A stretch of 64,000 bases of DNA, from contig PVNI01000006.1 of assembly GCA_003001795.1 (NCBI GenBank), positions 62,001 to 126,000 of the forward strand, in the 5' to 3' direction. Of the stretch, positions 20,737 to 28,789 are shown one piece after another. Origin of the DNA: Actinomadura viridilutea (lineage in GTDB: Bacteria; Actinomycetota; Actinomycetes; Streptosporangiales; Streptosporangiaceae). How positions within the stretch are numbered: the first letter of the stretch is position 1; every line of letters starts with the position of its first letter. Under the pieces are notes generated by a model, which worked only from the letters and a program-made list of their open reading frames with translations, was not told the origin of the DNA and did not search any database. The position numbers and the translations under genes are program-made.

Positions 20737-21465
20737 CTAACCGTCGTTGCGCCCGGTGTCGCCGCCGCCGGGTTCGGGCCGCGGGGCGCGCTTCGGCGCG
20801 AAGTTCAGGCCCTGCTCGAGGATGGCGAAGGCGTCGTCGACCGCGTCCGACAGCCGCGCGTAGCCCATCCGCGGCGAGCGCATCGCGTCGGTCGCGGCGC
20901 GGAACGCGCACGCCGTGGCGGCGGCGACCACGTGCGGCCGCAGGTCGGTCTCGGGGTCGGTGCCCATGCGCTCGGCGACCAGGCGGGTCAGCTCGGCCTG
21001 CTTCTTCTGCGCCAGCTCCAGGCTGCCCGCCATGAGGGTGGGGCTGGCGGCGGTCAGGTCGAGCATGCACCGGAACCGCTCCGGGTCGAACCCCAGATCG
21101 CCCCGCTCGGCCGCGCGCGTGGCCTCCACCGCGACGCGGCGCAGCGCGGTCAGCACGGGCTCGTCGGCGAACCGCTCCGCCGCCATCCGCATGATCACGT
21201 CGTGCTGCTCCTCCTGGAAGGTCAGCGCGACGTCCTCCTTGGAGGCGAAATAGCGGAAGAAGGTGCGGGGCGACACGTCGACGGCCTCGGCGATCTCGTC
21301 GACGGTGGTGGCGTCGAACCCCTTCTCGGCGAACAGCCGGAACGCCGCGTCCACCAGCGCCTCCCGGGTCCGCCGCTTCTTGCGCTCGCGGCGGCCCACC
21401 GGTTCCGTGTCCGCGGAGCGGACCCGCGGACCGGCGGGACGGGCCTCGGGAGCGGTCGCGGTCAT
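20737..21465 (-). CDS. TetR-family regulator
   Basis: A 242-residue regulator with the DNA-binding domain at about 30-78 (TVDEIAEAVDVSPRTFFRYF is the helix-turn-helix part), preceded by a charged 30-residue tail. The C-terminal domain resembles the broad mycofactocin/acyl-type TetR group; the ligand is not evident. It is convergent with ltp2 and does not look like KstR in its recognition helix. No clear palindrome was found in its own promoter region (21466-21596). Confidence 0.88.
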   Translation of the reverse strand: MTATAPEARPAGPRVRSADTEPVGRRERKKRRTREALVDAAFRLFAEKGFDATTVDEIAEAVDVSPRTFFRYFASKEDVALTFQEEQHDVIMRMAAERFADEPVLTALRRVAVEATRAAERGDLGFDPERFRCMLDLTAASPTLMAGSLELAQKKQAELTRLVAERMGTDPETDLRPHVVAAATACAFRAATDAMRSPRMGYARLSDAVDDAFAILEQGLNFAPKRAPRPEPGGGDTGRNDG

Positions 21466-21596
21466 GAACGAATCGTAACCAGCCTGTCATCTGCTGCCAA
21501 CCGAACCGGAACACGGCGCCCGTCTTCCCCGAGGGCCCGTATGCGCGGCGCGGGGCCGTCATAGACTTGGCCGCCGGACGGAGGGGGACAGAGGTC

Positions 21597-21704
21597 ATGG
21601 GCAAGCACAGCAAACCGCCCACGCGTCCCTGCCCTGGTTGCCAAGGCACGGGCACGCACAGGGGCCACACGTGCGGAGTCTGCCGGGGCGAGGGGCGGAT
21701 ATGA
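21597..21704 (+). CDS. 35-residue double-CxxC zinc-ribbon protein
   Basis: A tiny basic protein with Cys12-x2-Cys15 in CPGCQGTG and Cys26-x2-Cys29 in CGVCRGEG, like one zinc-binding unit of a DnaJ central domain. ATG at 21597 has GGAGGGGG upstream. Its TGA overlaps the next gene's ATG by four bases (ATGA), which supports translation. Function unknown; zinc binding is inferred. Confidence 0.7.
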   Translation: MGKHSKPPTRPCPGCQGTGTHRGHTCGVCRGEGRI

Positions 21705-21976
21705 CGGCCTACCCCCCGGACGACTGCACCTTCGAGGTCACCTACACCCTCGGCAAGCGCGGCATGGGGCAGGAGTCCTTCCCCGACGTGTACGCCCTCG
21801 GCCGCTGGTTCAAGGAGATGGAGCGCCGCGGCGCGTTCGCGCCCGAGGACTTCCAGACGCCCGACGAGGACGGCCGCAACGGCTACCGGATCGTGTGCGT
21901 GACCGACAGCGAGCGCGTGCCGATCAGCTACTTCCATCCTCGCCTGGTGATGGGCCGCATCGAGGGCGCCCGCTAG
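21701..21976 (+). CDS. hypothetical protein, 91 residues
   Basis: A small soluble protein that I do not recognise. It starts with ATG overlapping the stop of the zinc-ribbon gene, so the two are probably co-translated. Features are an acidic/aromatic composition, a central GRWFKEMERRGAF helix and a C-terminal beta-like YRIVCVTDSERVPISYFHP. No membrane segment or signal peptide. The downstream sigma-like gene converges on it with a 16-base gap. Confidence 0.75.
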   Translation: MTAYPPDDCTFEVTYTLGKRGMGQESFPDVYALGRWFKEMERRGAFAPEDFQTPDEDGRNGYRIVCVTDSERVPISYFHPRLVMGRIEGAR

Positions 21977-21992
21977 CCTCCCGGATCCCCGC

Positions 21993-23306
21993 TCAGTCCT
22001 GGGCCGGGCTCGGCGTCGGGTTGGACGTCGGCGTGGGGCTGGACGGCGGCTCGGGCGACCCGGTGGCGGGCGGGCTCGACGGCGGCGTCGAGTCGCCGGG
22101 CTCGGGCTCCTCGGGCGTCGTCGACGGCTGGGTCGACGGCGGGGTCGACGGCGGGCTCGACGGCGGTGGCGTGGTGGTCTGCGTCGGGGACGACGGCGTG
22201 GCCGACGGCGTGCCGGGCGAGGTCGACCCCGGTGCGGACGGGCCGCCCGTCGCGGTGCGCCGCTCGTCCGGCGCGGACGAGCCGACGCCTCCGCCGGACG
22301 GTGCGCCGCCCGGCGTCCACGACCCGACGGACCCGCCCGGTCCGCCGGGGGCGGACGGCAGCGCCGGTGCGGTGCTCTGGGTGAACGGGCCTGTGGTCAG
22401 GCCGTCGCGGGACGCCTCGCCCGTCGCCGAGGGCGACCCGTCGGCGGGCCGCGCCGAGCCCGCCTGGGTCCGATCGCTGCGCGACGTCGGCACGAGCTCG
22501 GCCGTGCCGCCGCCCTTGGACGTCGGCCACGTCAGCACCATGCCCACCACCGCGGCGGCGGCCGCCGCCAGGCCCGCGGCGGCGCCGACCTTCCCGGCCT
22601 TGCGGCGGGCGCCGGCGGGCGCGGCGTTCCGGGCGTCCTCCGATCCGATGACGACCAGCGGGCTGGTGGTGGTGACGCTCGACACCGGCCGCCGCGCCTC
22701 GGCCTCGCAGGCGGCCAGGACGCGGCCGCGCAGCCCCCGCGGAGGCCGGGCGGGCGCGCGGCGGGCCAGAAGCTGGGGGAGCCGCCCCTTCTCGAACGCG
22801 GCGATGACCTCCATGTGGGCCGGGGTGGCCGCGGGGGCGCGCATCAGCCCGTCGAGGACGGCGCGCTCCAACCGGGTGCGGGCGGCGTGCAGCAGCCCTC
22901 GCGCGGTGTCGGGCGCGACGCCCATGACCCGGGCGATGTCGTCGATCTCCAGCCATTCGCCCGCCCACAGCAGCAGCACCTCGCGCTGGTCGGCGCGCAG
23001 GCGCGCGGCGGCGCGCAGCAGCGGGTCGCCCTGCCGGGCGGCGGCCGGTCCTCCCGGGCGTCCGTACTGCGCCGCGCCGTCGAAGGCGGAGTCGGGCAGC
23101 CCGGCCAGGGCGCCGCGCTCCATGCAGGCCGAACGGGCGAGCGCGTACAGCCACAGCACGGCGTCGCCGCGCGGCGGGTGGCGCACCGCCGCGACGAACG
23201 TGCCGATGACCGCGTCCGCCGCCGCCCGGTCGCCGAGCAGCGACCAGCAGTAGGCGTACAGGCGGGCGGCGTGCGCGTCGTACAGGGATCCCGGGTCCGC
23301 GCGCAT
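21993..23306 (-). CDS. sigma-70-like factor with membrane anchor and Ser/Thr/Pro-rich tail
   Basis: A 437-residue mosaic. Residues 7-70 resemble sigma region 2 (YDAHAARLYAYCW, AVLWLYALARSACMER) and 95-150 region 4 (LRADQREVLLLWAGEWLEI then DIARVMGVAPDTARGLLHAA). A single hydrophobic segment at about 239-260 follows, and the remaining 175 residues are Ser/Thr/Pro/Gly rich and predicted disordered and outside the cell. ATG at 23306 has GGAGGA six bases upstream and is preferred to the longer frame start at 23348. Such an ECF-type factor could be held at the membrane until released. Whether it still directs transcription is unknown. Confidence 0.8.
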   Translation of the reverse strand: MRADPGSLYDAHAARLYAYCWSLLGDRAAADAVIGTFVAAVRHPPRGDAVLWLYALARSACMERGALAGLPDSAFDGAAQYGRPGGPAAARQGDPLLRAAARLRADQREVLLLWAGEWLEIDDIARVMGVAPDTARGLLHAARTRLERAVLDGLMRAPAATPAHMEVIAAFEKGRLPQLLARRAPARPPRGLRGRVLAACEAEARRPVSSVTTTSPLVVIGSEDARNAAPAGARRKAGKVGAAAGLAAAAAAVVGMVLTWPTSKGGGTAELVPTSRSDRTQAGSARPADGSPSATGEASRDGLTTGPFTQSTAPALPSAPGGPGGSVGSWTPGGAPSGGGVGSSAPDERRTATGGPSAPGSTSPGTPSATPSSPTQTTTPPPSSPPSTPPSTQPSTTPEEPEPGDSTPPSSPPATGSPEPPSSPTPTSNPTPSPAQD

Positions 23307-23341
23307 CGTTCCTCCGTCGTGACCTGGGCCGACCCCCAGGC

Positions 23342-23371
23342 TTGACAAAACGGTGGGAATGGGACTCTAGT
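23342..23371 (+). promoter_or_regulatory. sigma-70-type promoter for the egt operon
   Basis: TTGACA (23342-23347) and TCTAGT (23366-23371) are separated by 18 bases, about 130 bases before egtA. The leader that follows holds two short inverted repeats, TTCAC/GTGAA at 23405-23422 and GGTGA/TCACC near 23436-23451, of unknown role. Confidence 0.5.
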
Positions 23372-23502
23372 GCAATCTGCGGCGCAGTGGGTAGTTGGGA
23401 TGATTTCACCAACTTTTGTGAAGATTGCCGGATAGGTGATCCGGTTCACCGGGGAAGGCTTGGAGACCGTTGCGGAGGACGGTCTCACAGAGGGGGTCCC
23501 CG

Positions 23503-24822
23503 GTGGTCCACCTGACCGTGGACGACGTCTACCAGTACACGCGCGGCGTCTGCTTCAAGAAGGGCCCGCCCGGCACCGTCGGCGCCGAGACCGAGTGGCT
23601 GGTGCTCGACGGCGCCGCGCCCGGCGCGCACGTTCCCACCGCCCGACTGCGCGCCCTGCTCGACCGGGCGGGACCGCCGCCGCGCGGCAGCCTCATCACC
23701 TACGAGCCGGGCGGGCAGCTGGAGCTCAGCTCCGCGCCGTGCCCCGGCCTCGGCGATCTGCACCGCGCCCTGACCGCCGACATCGCGCACGTCCGCGACG
23801 CGCTCGCACCCGACGGGCTCGTCCTGGACGGGCACGGCATCGACCCCGTCCGGCGCCCGCTGTTCCAGGCCGAGCATCCGCGCTACCGGTCCATGCGCCG
23901 CTACTTCGACCACGGCGGCTTCACCGAGACGGGCATGGCGATGATGTGCTCGTCCGCCTCGGTGCAGGTGTGCCTGGACATCGGCGCCGACGCCGCCGAC
24001 GCGGACCGGCGCTGGCGCCTCGCCCACGCGCTCGGCCCGGTGCTCGTCGCCGCGTTCGCCAACTCGCCGGTCCGGGCCGGGCGCCGCACCGGCCTGCGGT
24101 CCACCCGCCAGGCCGTCTGGGCGGCCCTGGACCCGTGCCGCACCGGACCCGTCCTGCGGCCGGGAGCCGACGGCGACCCCGCCGAGGCGTGGGCCCGGTA
24201 CGCGCTGGACGCCCGCGTCATGGTGATGCGCACCGCCGACGGAGGGTGGGTCGCCGACCCCGGCATGACGTTCCGCGAATGGCTGGCCGAGGGCCGGCCG
24301 ACGCTGGACGACCTCGTCTACCACCTGTCCACCCTGTTCCCGCCGGTGCGGCCGCGCGGCTGGCTGGAACTGCGCATGATCGACGCGCTGCCCGGGGCGT
24401 ACTGGGCGGTCCCCGTCGCCGTCGCCACCGCCCTGCTGGACGACGCGCGCGCCTCGGCCGCCGCCGAGGCCGCCGCCGAACCGGTCGCCGACCGGTGGGA
24501 CACCGCCGCCCGGGCGGCGCTCGCCGACCCCGAGTTGGCCAAGGCCGCGCGGGACTGCTTCCACGCCGCGCTCGACGCCCTGCCCCGCCTCGGCGCCCGC
24601 CACCTGATCCCGCTCGTGGAGGAGTACGCGTCGCGCTATGTCGAGCGCGGCCGATGCCCCGCCGACGACATCACCGACGGCATCACCGACGGCATCGCCG
24701 TCGGCGGTGCCCACTGCGACGCCGGCGGTGTCACCGAGGACATCGCCGCTTCCCTCGCGCCTCACCGCCCCGACGAACCGACCCGTGAAGGGACGAGCCA
24801 TGCCTCCGCTGAACTCGCTTGA
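23503..24822 (+). CDS. egtA: glutamate-cysteine ligase EgtA (ergothioneine pathway)
   Basis: A 439-residue ATP-dependent ligase making gamma-glutamylcysteine, the sulphur donor for EgtB. Family features are VGAETEWLVLD (metal/nucleotide-binding strand), LITYEPGGQLELSSAPC and ASVQVCLDIG, and the RLSMI-like LELRMIDALPG. GTG at 23503 with AGAGGGGG eight bases upstream is preferred to TTG at 23470. The C-terminal 45 residues are low complexity, including 12-base repeats encoding DGIT. It overlaps egtB by 23 bases, so the operon is tightly packed. Confidence 0.93.
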   Translation: MVHLTVDDVYQYTRGVCFKKGPPGTVGAETEWLVLDGAAPGAHVPTARLRALLDRAGPPPRGSLITYEPGGQLELSSAPCPGLGDLHRALTADIAHVRDALAPDGLVLDGHGIDPVRRPLFQAEHPRYRSMRRYFDHGGFTETGMAMMCSSASVQVCLDIGADAADADRRWRLAHALGPVLVAAFANSPVRAGRRTGLRSTRQAVWAALDPCRTGPVLRPGADGDPAEAWARYALDARVMVMRTADGGWVADPGMTFREWLAEGRPTLDDLVYHLSTLFPPVRPRGWLELRMIDALPGAYWAVPVAVATALLDDARASAAAEAAAEPVADRWDTAARAALADPELAKAARDCFHAALDALPRLGARHLIPLVEEYASRYVERGRCPADDITDGITDGIAVGGAHCDAGGVTEDIAASLAPHRPDEPTREGTSHASAELA

Positions 24823-26131
24823 CGAGGACGCGCTGAAAGAACTGATCGCAACCGAGCTCGAAGCGGTGCGCCACCGCAGCCTGGGCCTGACCACCGACGT
24901 ACTGGACGGGCCGGAGCTGACCGCCCAGGTGTCCCCCCTGATGTCGCCCCTGGTCTGGGACCTGGCGCACGTCGGCAACTACGAGGAGCTGTGGCTGCTG
25001 CGCGCCGCCGCGGGCGTCGAGCCGATGCGCCCTGAGATCGACGACCTGTACAACGCGTTCGAACACCCCCGTTCCGAACGCCCACGGCTGCCGCTGCTGC
25101 CGCCCGACGAAGCCCGCGACTACATCGCCGCCGTGCGGGCGAAGGTGCTGGACTCGCTGGGCTCGGTGCGATTGAACGGCTCCAGCCCGCTGACCGTGAA
25201 CGGGTTCGTCTACGGCATGGTCGTGCAGCACGAGCACCAGCACGACGAGACCATGCTGGCCACGCACCAGCTGCGCAAGGGCGCCCCCGCCCTGCTCGAC
25301 CCGCCGGGGACGCCGCCCCCCGTCCGCGACGCCGCGCCGGCGGACGAAGTGTTCATCGAGGCGGGACCGTTCGAGATGGGCACCTCCGACGACCCGTGGG
25401 CGTACGACAACGAACGTCCCTGCCACATCGTCGACCTGCCCGCGTACTACATCGACACCGAGCCCGTCACCAACGCCGCGTACCTCTCCTTCATGGAGGC
25501 CGGTGGCTACGACAGCCCCGAATGGTGGCACCCCAAGGGCTGGGAATGGCGGTGCGCCAGCGGCAAGCGCGCCCCGGCGTTCTGGATTCGGGAGGGAGGC
25601 CAGTGGCTGCGCCGGCGCTTCGGCAAAGTCGAACCGGTGCCGATGGACGAGCCTGTCCAGCACGTGTGCTGGTATGAGGCCGACGCCTATGCCAGGTGGG
25701 CCGGCAAGCGGCTGCCCACCGAGGCCGAATGGGAGAAGGCAGCGCGCTGGGACCCCGACACCGGCCGCTCCCGCCGCTACCCCTGGGGCGACGAGTACGA
25801 GGAAGGCCGCGCCAACCTGGGCCAGCGCATGCTCCATCCCTCACCGGAGGGGTCGTTCCCCTCGGGGGCGTCCGCGTACGGGGTGCGGCGCCTCATTGGG
25901 GACGTGTGGGAGTGGACGTCCACCGACTTCCGCGGTTACCCGGGCTTCCGGTCGTTCCCCTACAAGGAGTACTCCGAGGTCTTCTTCGGCCCCGACTACA
26001 AGGTGCTGCGCGGAGGGTCCTGGGCCACGCACCCGCTCGCCGTACGCGGCACGTTCCGCAACTGGGACTTCCCCATCCGCCGCCAGATCTTCACCGGGTT
26101 CCGCTGCGCGCGTGACGCGGAGAGCAACTGA
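24800..26131 (+). CDS. egtB: hercynine oxygenase EgtB
   Basis: The non-haem iron sulphoxide synthase, 443 residues, joining gamma-glutamylcysteine to hercynine. The N-terminal DinB-like domain provides the three iron ligands: His57 (DLAHVGN), His144 and His148 (QHEHQHDET, an HxxxH motif). The C-terminal formylglycine-generating-enzyme fold shows GPFEMGTSDDPWAYDNE, RLPTEAEWEKAA and VLRGGSWATHP. ATG at 24800 with AAGGGA upstream lies inside the end of egtA. Its stop overlaps the egtC start by one base. Confidence 0.97.
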   Translation: MPPLNSLDEDALKELIATELEAVRHRSLGLTTDVLDGPELTAQVSPLMSPLVWDLAHVGNYEELWLLRAAAGVEPMRPEIDDLYNAFEHPRSERPRLPLLPPDEARDYIAAVRAKVLDSLGSVRLNGSSPLTVNGFVYGMVVQHEHQHDETMLATHQLRKGAPALLDPPGTPPPVRDAAPADEVFIEAGPFEMGTSDDPWAYDNERPCHIVDLPAYYIDTEPVTNAAYLSFMEAGGYDSPEWWHPKGWEWRCASGKRAPAFWIREGGQWLRRRFGKVEPVPMDEPVQHVCWYEADAYARWAGKRLPTEAEWEKAARWDPDTGRSRRYPWGDEYEEGRANLGQRMLHPSPEGSFPSGASAYGVRRLIGDVWEWTSTDFRGYPGFRSFPYKEYSEVFFGPDYKVLRGGSWATHPLAVRGTFRNWDFPIRRQIFTGFRCARDAESN

Positions 26132-26859
26132 TGTGCCGCCACGTGGGATACCTCGGGGCGCCGGTGACGTTGCACTCCCTCATGTACGAGGGGGAGTACT
26201 CGTTGGAGCGCCAGTCCTACGCGCCGCGCATGACGCAGGGGAACCTGCTCAACGCCGATGGGTTCGGCGTGGGCTGGTACCACGAGGGCGAGGCCGTCCG
26301 TTTCCGCAGGGCGCAGCCCATCTGGACGGACCAGTCCTTCCGGGAGGTCGCGCGGGTCGTGACGTCCGGGTGCGCGGTGGCCGCCATCAGGTCCGCGACC
26401 GTCGGCTTCCCCGTGGACGAGAGCAGCGCCCAGCCGTTCCGCGACGGGCGCCGTCTGTTCAGCCACAACGGCGTGGTGGAGGGGTTCGGGGGCGTCGAGG
26501 CCAAACTGCGCGACCTGGCCGGGGACCTCGCGCCCATACCCGACGCGCGCGCCCCCGTCGACTCGGCGCTGCTGTTCGCCCTGGCCGCCCGCCGCTGGCG
26601 CGAGGGCGCGTCCCTCGGCGAGGGCCTCGCCGCCGTGGTGCGCACCGCGGCCGCGCTCGCCCCCGGCCGCTACAACCTGCTCGCCGCCGACGGCGCCGCG
26701 CTCGCCGCCACCACATGGGGCGACTGCCTGCACGTCCGCGCAAGCCCCGACGCGGTGTGGCTGTCGTCCGAACCCCTCGACGAGTCCGGATGGCGGGCCG
26801 TGCCCGACCGTTCCCTGGTGACCGCGGACTTCTCCGGCGTCCGCGTCACCCCGCTGTGA
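26131..26859 (+). CDS. egtC: gamma-glutamyl hydrolase EgtC
   Basis: A 242-residue class II glutamine amidotransferase that removes the glutamate from the EgtB product. The nucleophile Cys2 (MCRHVGYLG) is exposed after Met removal. ADGFGVGWYHEG, AAIRSATVGFP and FSHNGVVEGF complete the amidotransferase pocket. ATG overlaps the egtB stop (TGATG). The egtD start follows 11 bases after its stop. Confidence 0.96.
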   Translation: MCRHVGYLGAPVTLHSLMYEGEYSLERQSYAPRMTQGNLLNADGFGVGWYHEGEAVRFRRAQPIWTDQSFREVARVVTSGCAVAAIRSATVGFPVDESSAQPFRDGRRLFSHNGVVEGFGGVEAKLRDLAGDLAPIPDARAPVDSALLFALAARRWREGASLGEGLAAVVRTAAALAPGRYNLLAADGAALAATTWGDCLHVRASPDAVWLSSEPLDESGWRAVPDRSLVTADFSGVRVTPL

Positions 26860-26870
26860 AGGAGGCGCCC

Positions 26871-27821
26871 GTGGACCGGTTCCTGACCGCCGACGACCTG
26901 GCCAAGTCGCTCCGCCGCGACGTGCGCGACGGGCTGACGGCGACGCCCAAGACGCTGCCGCCCAAGTGGTTCTACGACGAGCGGGGCAGCGCCCTGTTCG
27001 AGGAGATCACCCGGCTGGACGAGTACTACCCGACCCGCCGCGAACGGGAGATCCTCACCGCCCGCGCGTCCGACATCGCCGCCGCCACCGGCGCGGAGAC
27101 GCTGCTGGAGCTGGGCGCCGGATCGGGGGAGAAGACCCGGCTGCTGCTGGGCGCGCTCAACGGCACGCTGCGCTCCTACGTCCCAGTGGACGTCAGCGGC
27201 GACTTCCTCGCCGAGGCCGCCGCGCGGATCGCCGCCGACCACCCGGGCCTGGCGGTGCGCGCCGTCGTCGCCGACTACGAGCAGCACCTGCACCTGCTGC
27301 CGGGCGGACGGCGACGGCTGATCGCGTTCCTGGGCGGGACGATCGGCAACATGGCCTCGGCCGCCCGCGTCGGCTTCCTCGGCCGCCTGCGCGCGGGCAT
27401 GGGCGACGGCGACGCGCTGCTGCTCGGCGCCGACCTGGTCAAGGACCCCGCGCGCCTCCTGCGCGCCTACGACGACGCGGCCGGGGTCACCGCCGAGTTC
27501 AACCGCAACGTGCTGCGCGTCATCAACCGGGAGCTGGACGCCGACTTCGACCCCGACGCCTTCGCGCACGTCGCGCTGTGGGACGCGGAGGAGGAGTGGA
27601 TCGAGATGCGGCTGCGCTCGACCCGCGACCAGGCCGTCCGGATCGGCGGGCTGGACCTGGAGGTGTCGTTCGCGGCGGGGGAGGAGATGCGCACCGAGAT
27701 CTCCGCCAAGTTCCGCAGGGAGCGCCTGGAGGCCGAGCTGGGCGCCGCGGGGCTGTCCATCGCCGAGTTCTGGACCGACCCCGCGGGCGACTTCTCCCTG
27801 TCCCTCGCCCGGCCCGTGTGA
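26871..27821 (+). CDS. egtD: histidine N-alpha-methyltransferase EgtD
   Basis: A 316-residue SAM-dependent enzyme trimethylating histidine to hercynine. Motifs are PPKWFYDERGSALFEEIT and LDEYYPTRRE at the N-terminus, the SAM-binding LLELGAGSGEKTR, FLGGTIGN, and the histidine-binding ADFDPDAFAHVALWD region. GTG at 26871 with AAGGAGG six bases upstream is preferred to the in-frame GTG at 26856. It is the last gene of egtABCD; egtE, the C-S lyase, is not found downstream, where a lipase-like gene converges. Confidence 0.97.
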   Translation: MDRFLTADDLAKSLRRDVRDGLTATPKTLPPKWFYDERGSALFEEITRLDEYYPTRREREILTARASDIAAATGAETLLELGAGSGEKTRLLLGALNGTLRSYVPVDVSGDFLAEAAARIAADHPGLAVRAVVADYEQHLHLLPGGRRRLIAFLGGTIGNMASAARVGFLGRLRAGMGDGDALLLGADLVKDPARLLRAYDDAAGVTAEFNRNVLRVINRELDADFDPDAFAHVALWDAEEEWIEMRLRSTRDQAVRIGGLDLEVSFAAGEEMRTEISAKFRRERLEAELGAAGLSIAEFWTDPAGDFSLSLARPV

Positions 27822-27857
27822 CCGTGCCGTGTGACTGTGCTGTATGACCGTGCCGTA
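27819..27857 (+). repeat. three 13-base repeats beginning at the egtD stop codon
   Basis: TGACCGTGCCGTG, TGACTGTGCTGTA and TGACCGTGCCGTA run head to tail from the egtD TGA (27819) to 27857, just before the terminator hairpin. Each unit brings a stop codon in a different frame. Confidence 0.85.
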
Positions 27858-27860
27858 TGA

Positions 27861-27879
27861 CCGCCCGTGCGACGGGCGG
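27861..27879. terminator. bidirectional hairpin between egtD and the SGNH gene
   Basis: CCGCCCGT (27861-27868), loop GCG, ACGGGCGG (27872-27879): a perfect 8-base stem between two convergent genes. Confidence 0.65.
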
Positions 27880-27882
27880 CGG

Positions 27883-28641
27883 TCAGGCGGTGGCCCGCGA
27901 GGGGGCCGCCAGGTGCAGGCGCCGCAGGGCCTCCACCAGGCGGACGGCGATGTAGCGGTGGCCCTCCACCGTCGGGTGCACGCCGTCCTTCTGGATGAAC
28001 ACGGCGGCGTTGCCGGTGCCGGCGTTGCGGTTCCCGGTGATCCACCGCTCGGCGATCGGGTCGATGAACGGCACCTTCAGCTGCGCGGCCACGCCGCGCA
28101 GCTGGTCCCGCACCGCGAGCGCGGCGGGCGGCGGGGTGTCGTTGCCCCACAGCGGCCCGATCAGCACGATGCGGGTGCCCGGCCAGCGCTGCCGCGCCCG
28201 GGTCAGCAGGTCGCGGGCGGCCGGGCCGACCTGCGCCCTGGGCAGCCGCGCGTCGTTGTGCCCGCCGGAGACGATCAGCAGGTCGGGCGCCGGACGCCAG
28301 CCGAGCTGGCTTTCGAACATGGTCCCGAACGGCGTCTTGGCGGAGCCGCCCTGCACGAACCCGGTGCCGGCGCGGCCGCCGACGATCACCTGCCAGCCCA
28401 GCAGCCGCGCGGTCGCCGAGGCGTACGTGGTCTCGACGAGGCTGCCGCGCTCTCCGACCGTGTAGCTGTCGCCCAGGAACATCACCACCGGGGCGCGCGG
28501 CGCGACCGACGGCGAGGCGGCGGGCGAGGTCGCGGTGCTCGACCGGGCGGGCTCGGAGAACGCGCCACAGCCCGAGGTCAGCAGGGCGCCGAGGCACAGC
28601 GTGGCGATCGCCGCGCCGCGGCGGGCGCGGCGAGAAGTCAT
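27883..28641 (-). CDS. SGNH/GDSL-type hydrolase lipoprotein
   Basis: A 252-residue exported esterase-like protein. The N-terminus is a lipoprotein signal (Arg-rich start, hydrophobic core, lipobox LTSGC with the lipidated Cys25). The fold shows FLGDSYT with the nucleophilic Ser, the Gly of VGGRAGTGF, SGGHNDAR as block III with Asn, and DGVHPT giving the catalytic Asp/His. This is the GDSL pattern of bacterial lipases and deacetylases; the substrate is unknown. Convergent with egtD. A possible link to the acyltransferase-3 gene divergent upstream is acyl addition and removal on a surface glycan, which is speculative. Confidence 0.88.
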   Translation of the reverse strand: MTSRRARRGAAIATLCLGALLTSGCGAFSEPARSSTATSPAASPSVAPRAPVVMFLGDSYTVGERGSLVETTYASATARLLGWQVIVGGRAGTGFVQGGSAKTPFGTMFESQLGWRPAPDLLIVSGGHNDARLPRAQVGPAARDLLTRARQRWPGTRIVLIGPLWGNDTPPPAALAVRDQLRGVAAQLKVPFIDPIAERWITGNRNAGTGNAAVFIQKDGVHPTVEGHRYIAVRLVEALRRLHLAAPSRATA

Positions 28642-28789
28642 GAAGTGACCACCATTTCTCCGGGGGACGGAACGAATACTACTGAGAACGTCACCTCCGG
28701 CGTAGCGGTCTTTTCGGACATGTGGCGTTCATCGGCGGCTCACGCGCGCGACGCGGAACCGCCATCCGCCGGCGCCAGCCTTACCGCGC

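Noticed and set aside
20737-21465. Second KstR (KstR2) next to ltp2
   Set aside because: Its recognition helix does not resemble KstR or KstR2, and no KstR2-type site was noticed; kept as generic TetR.
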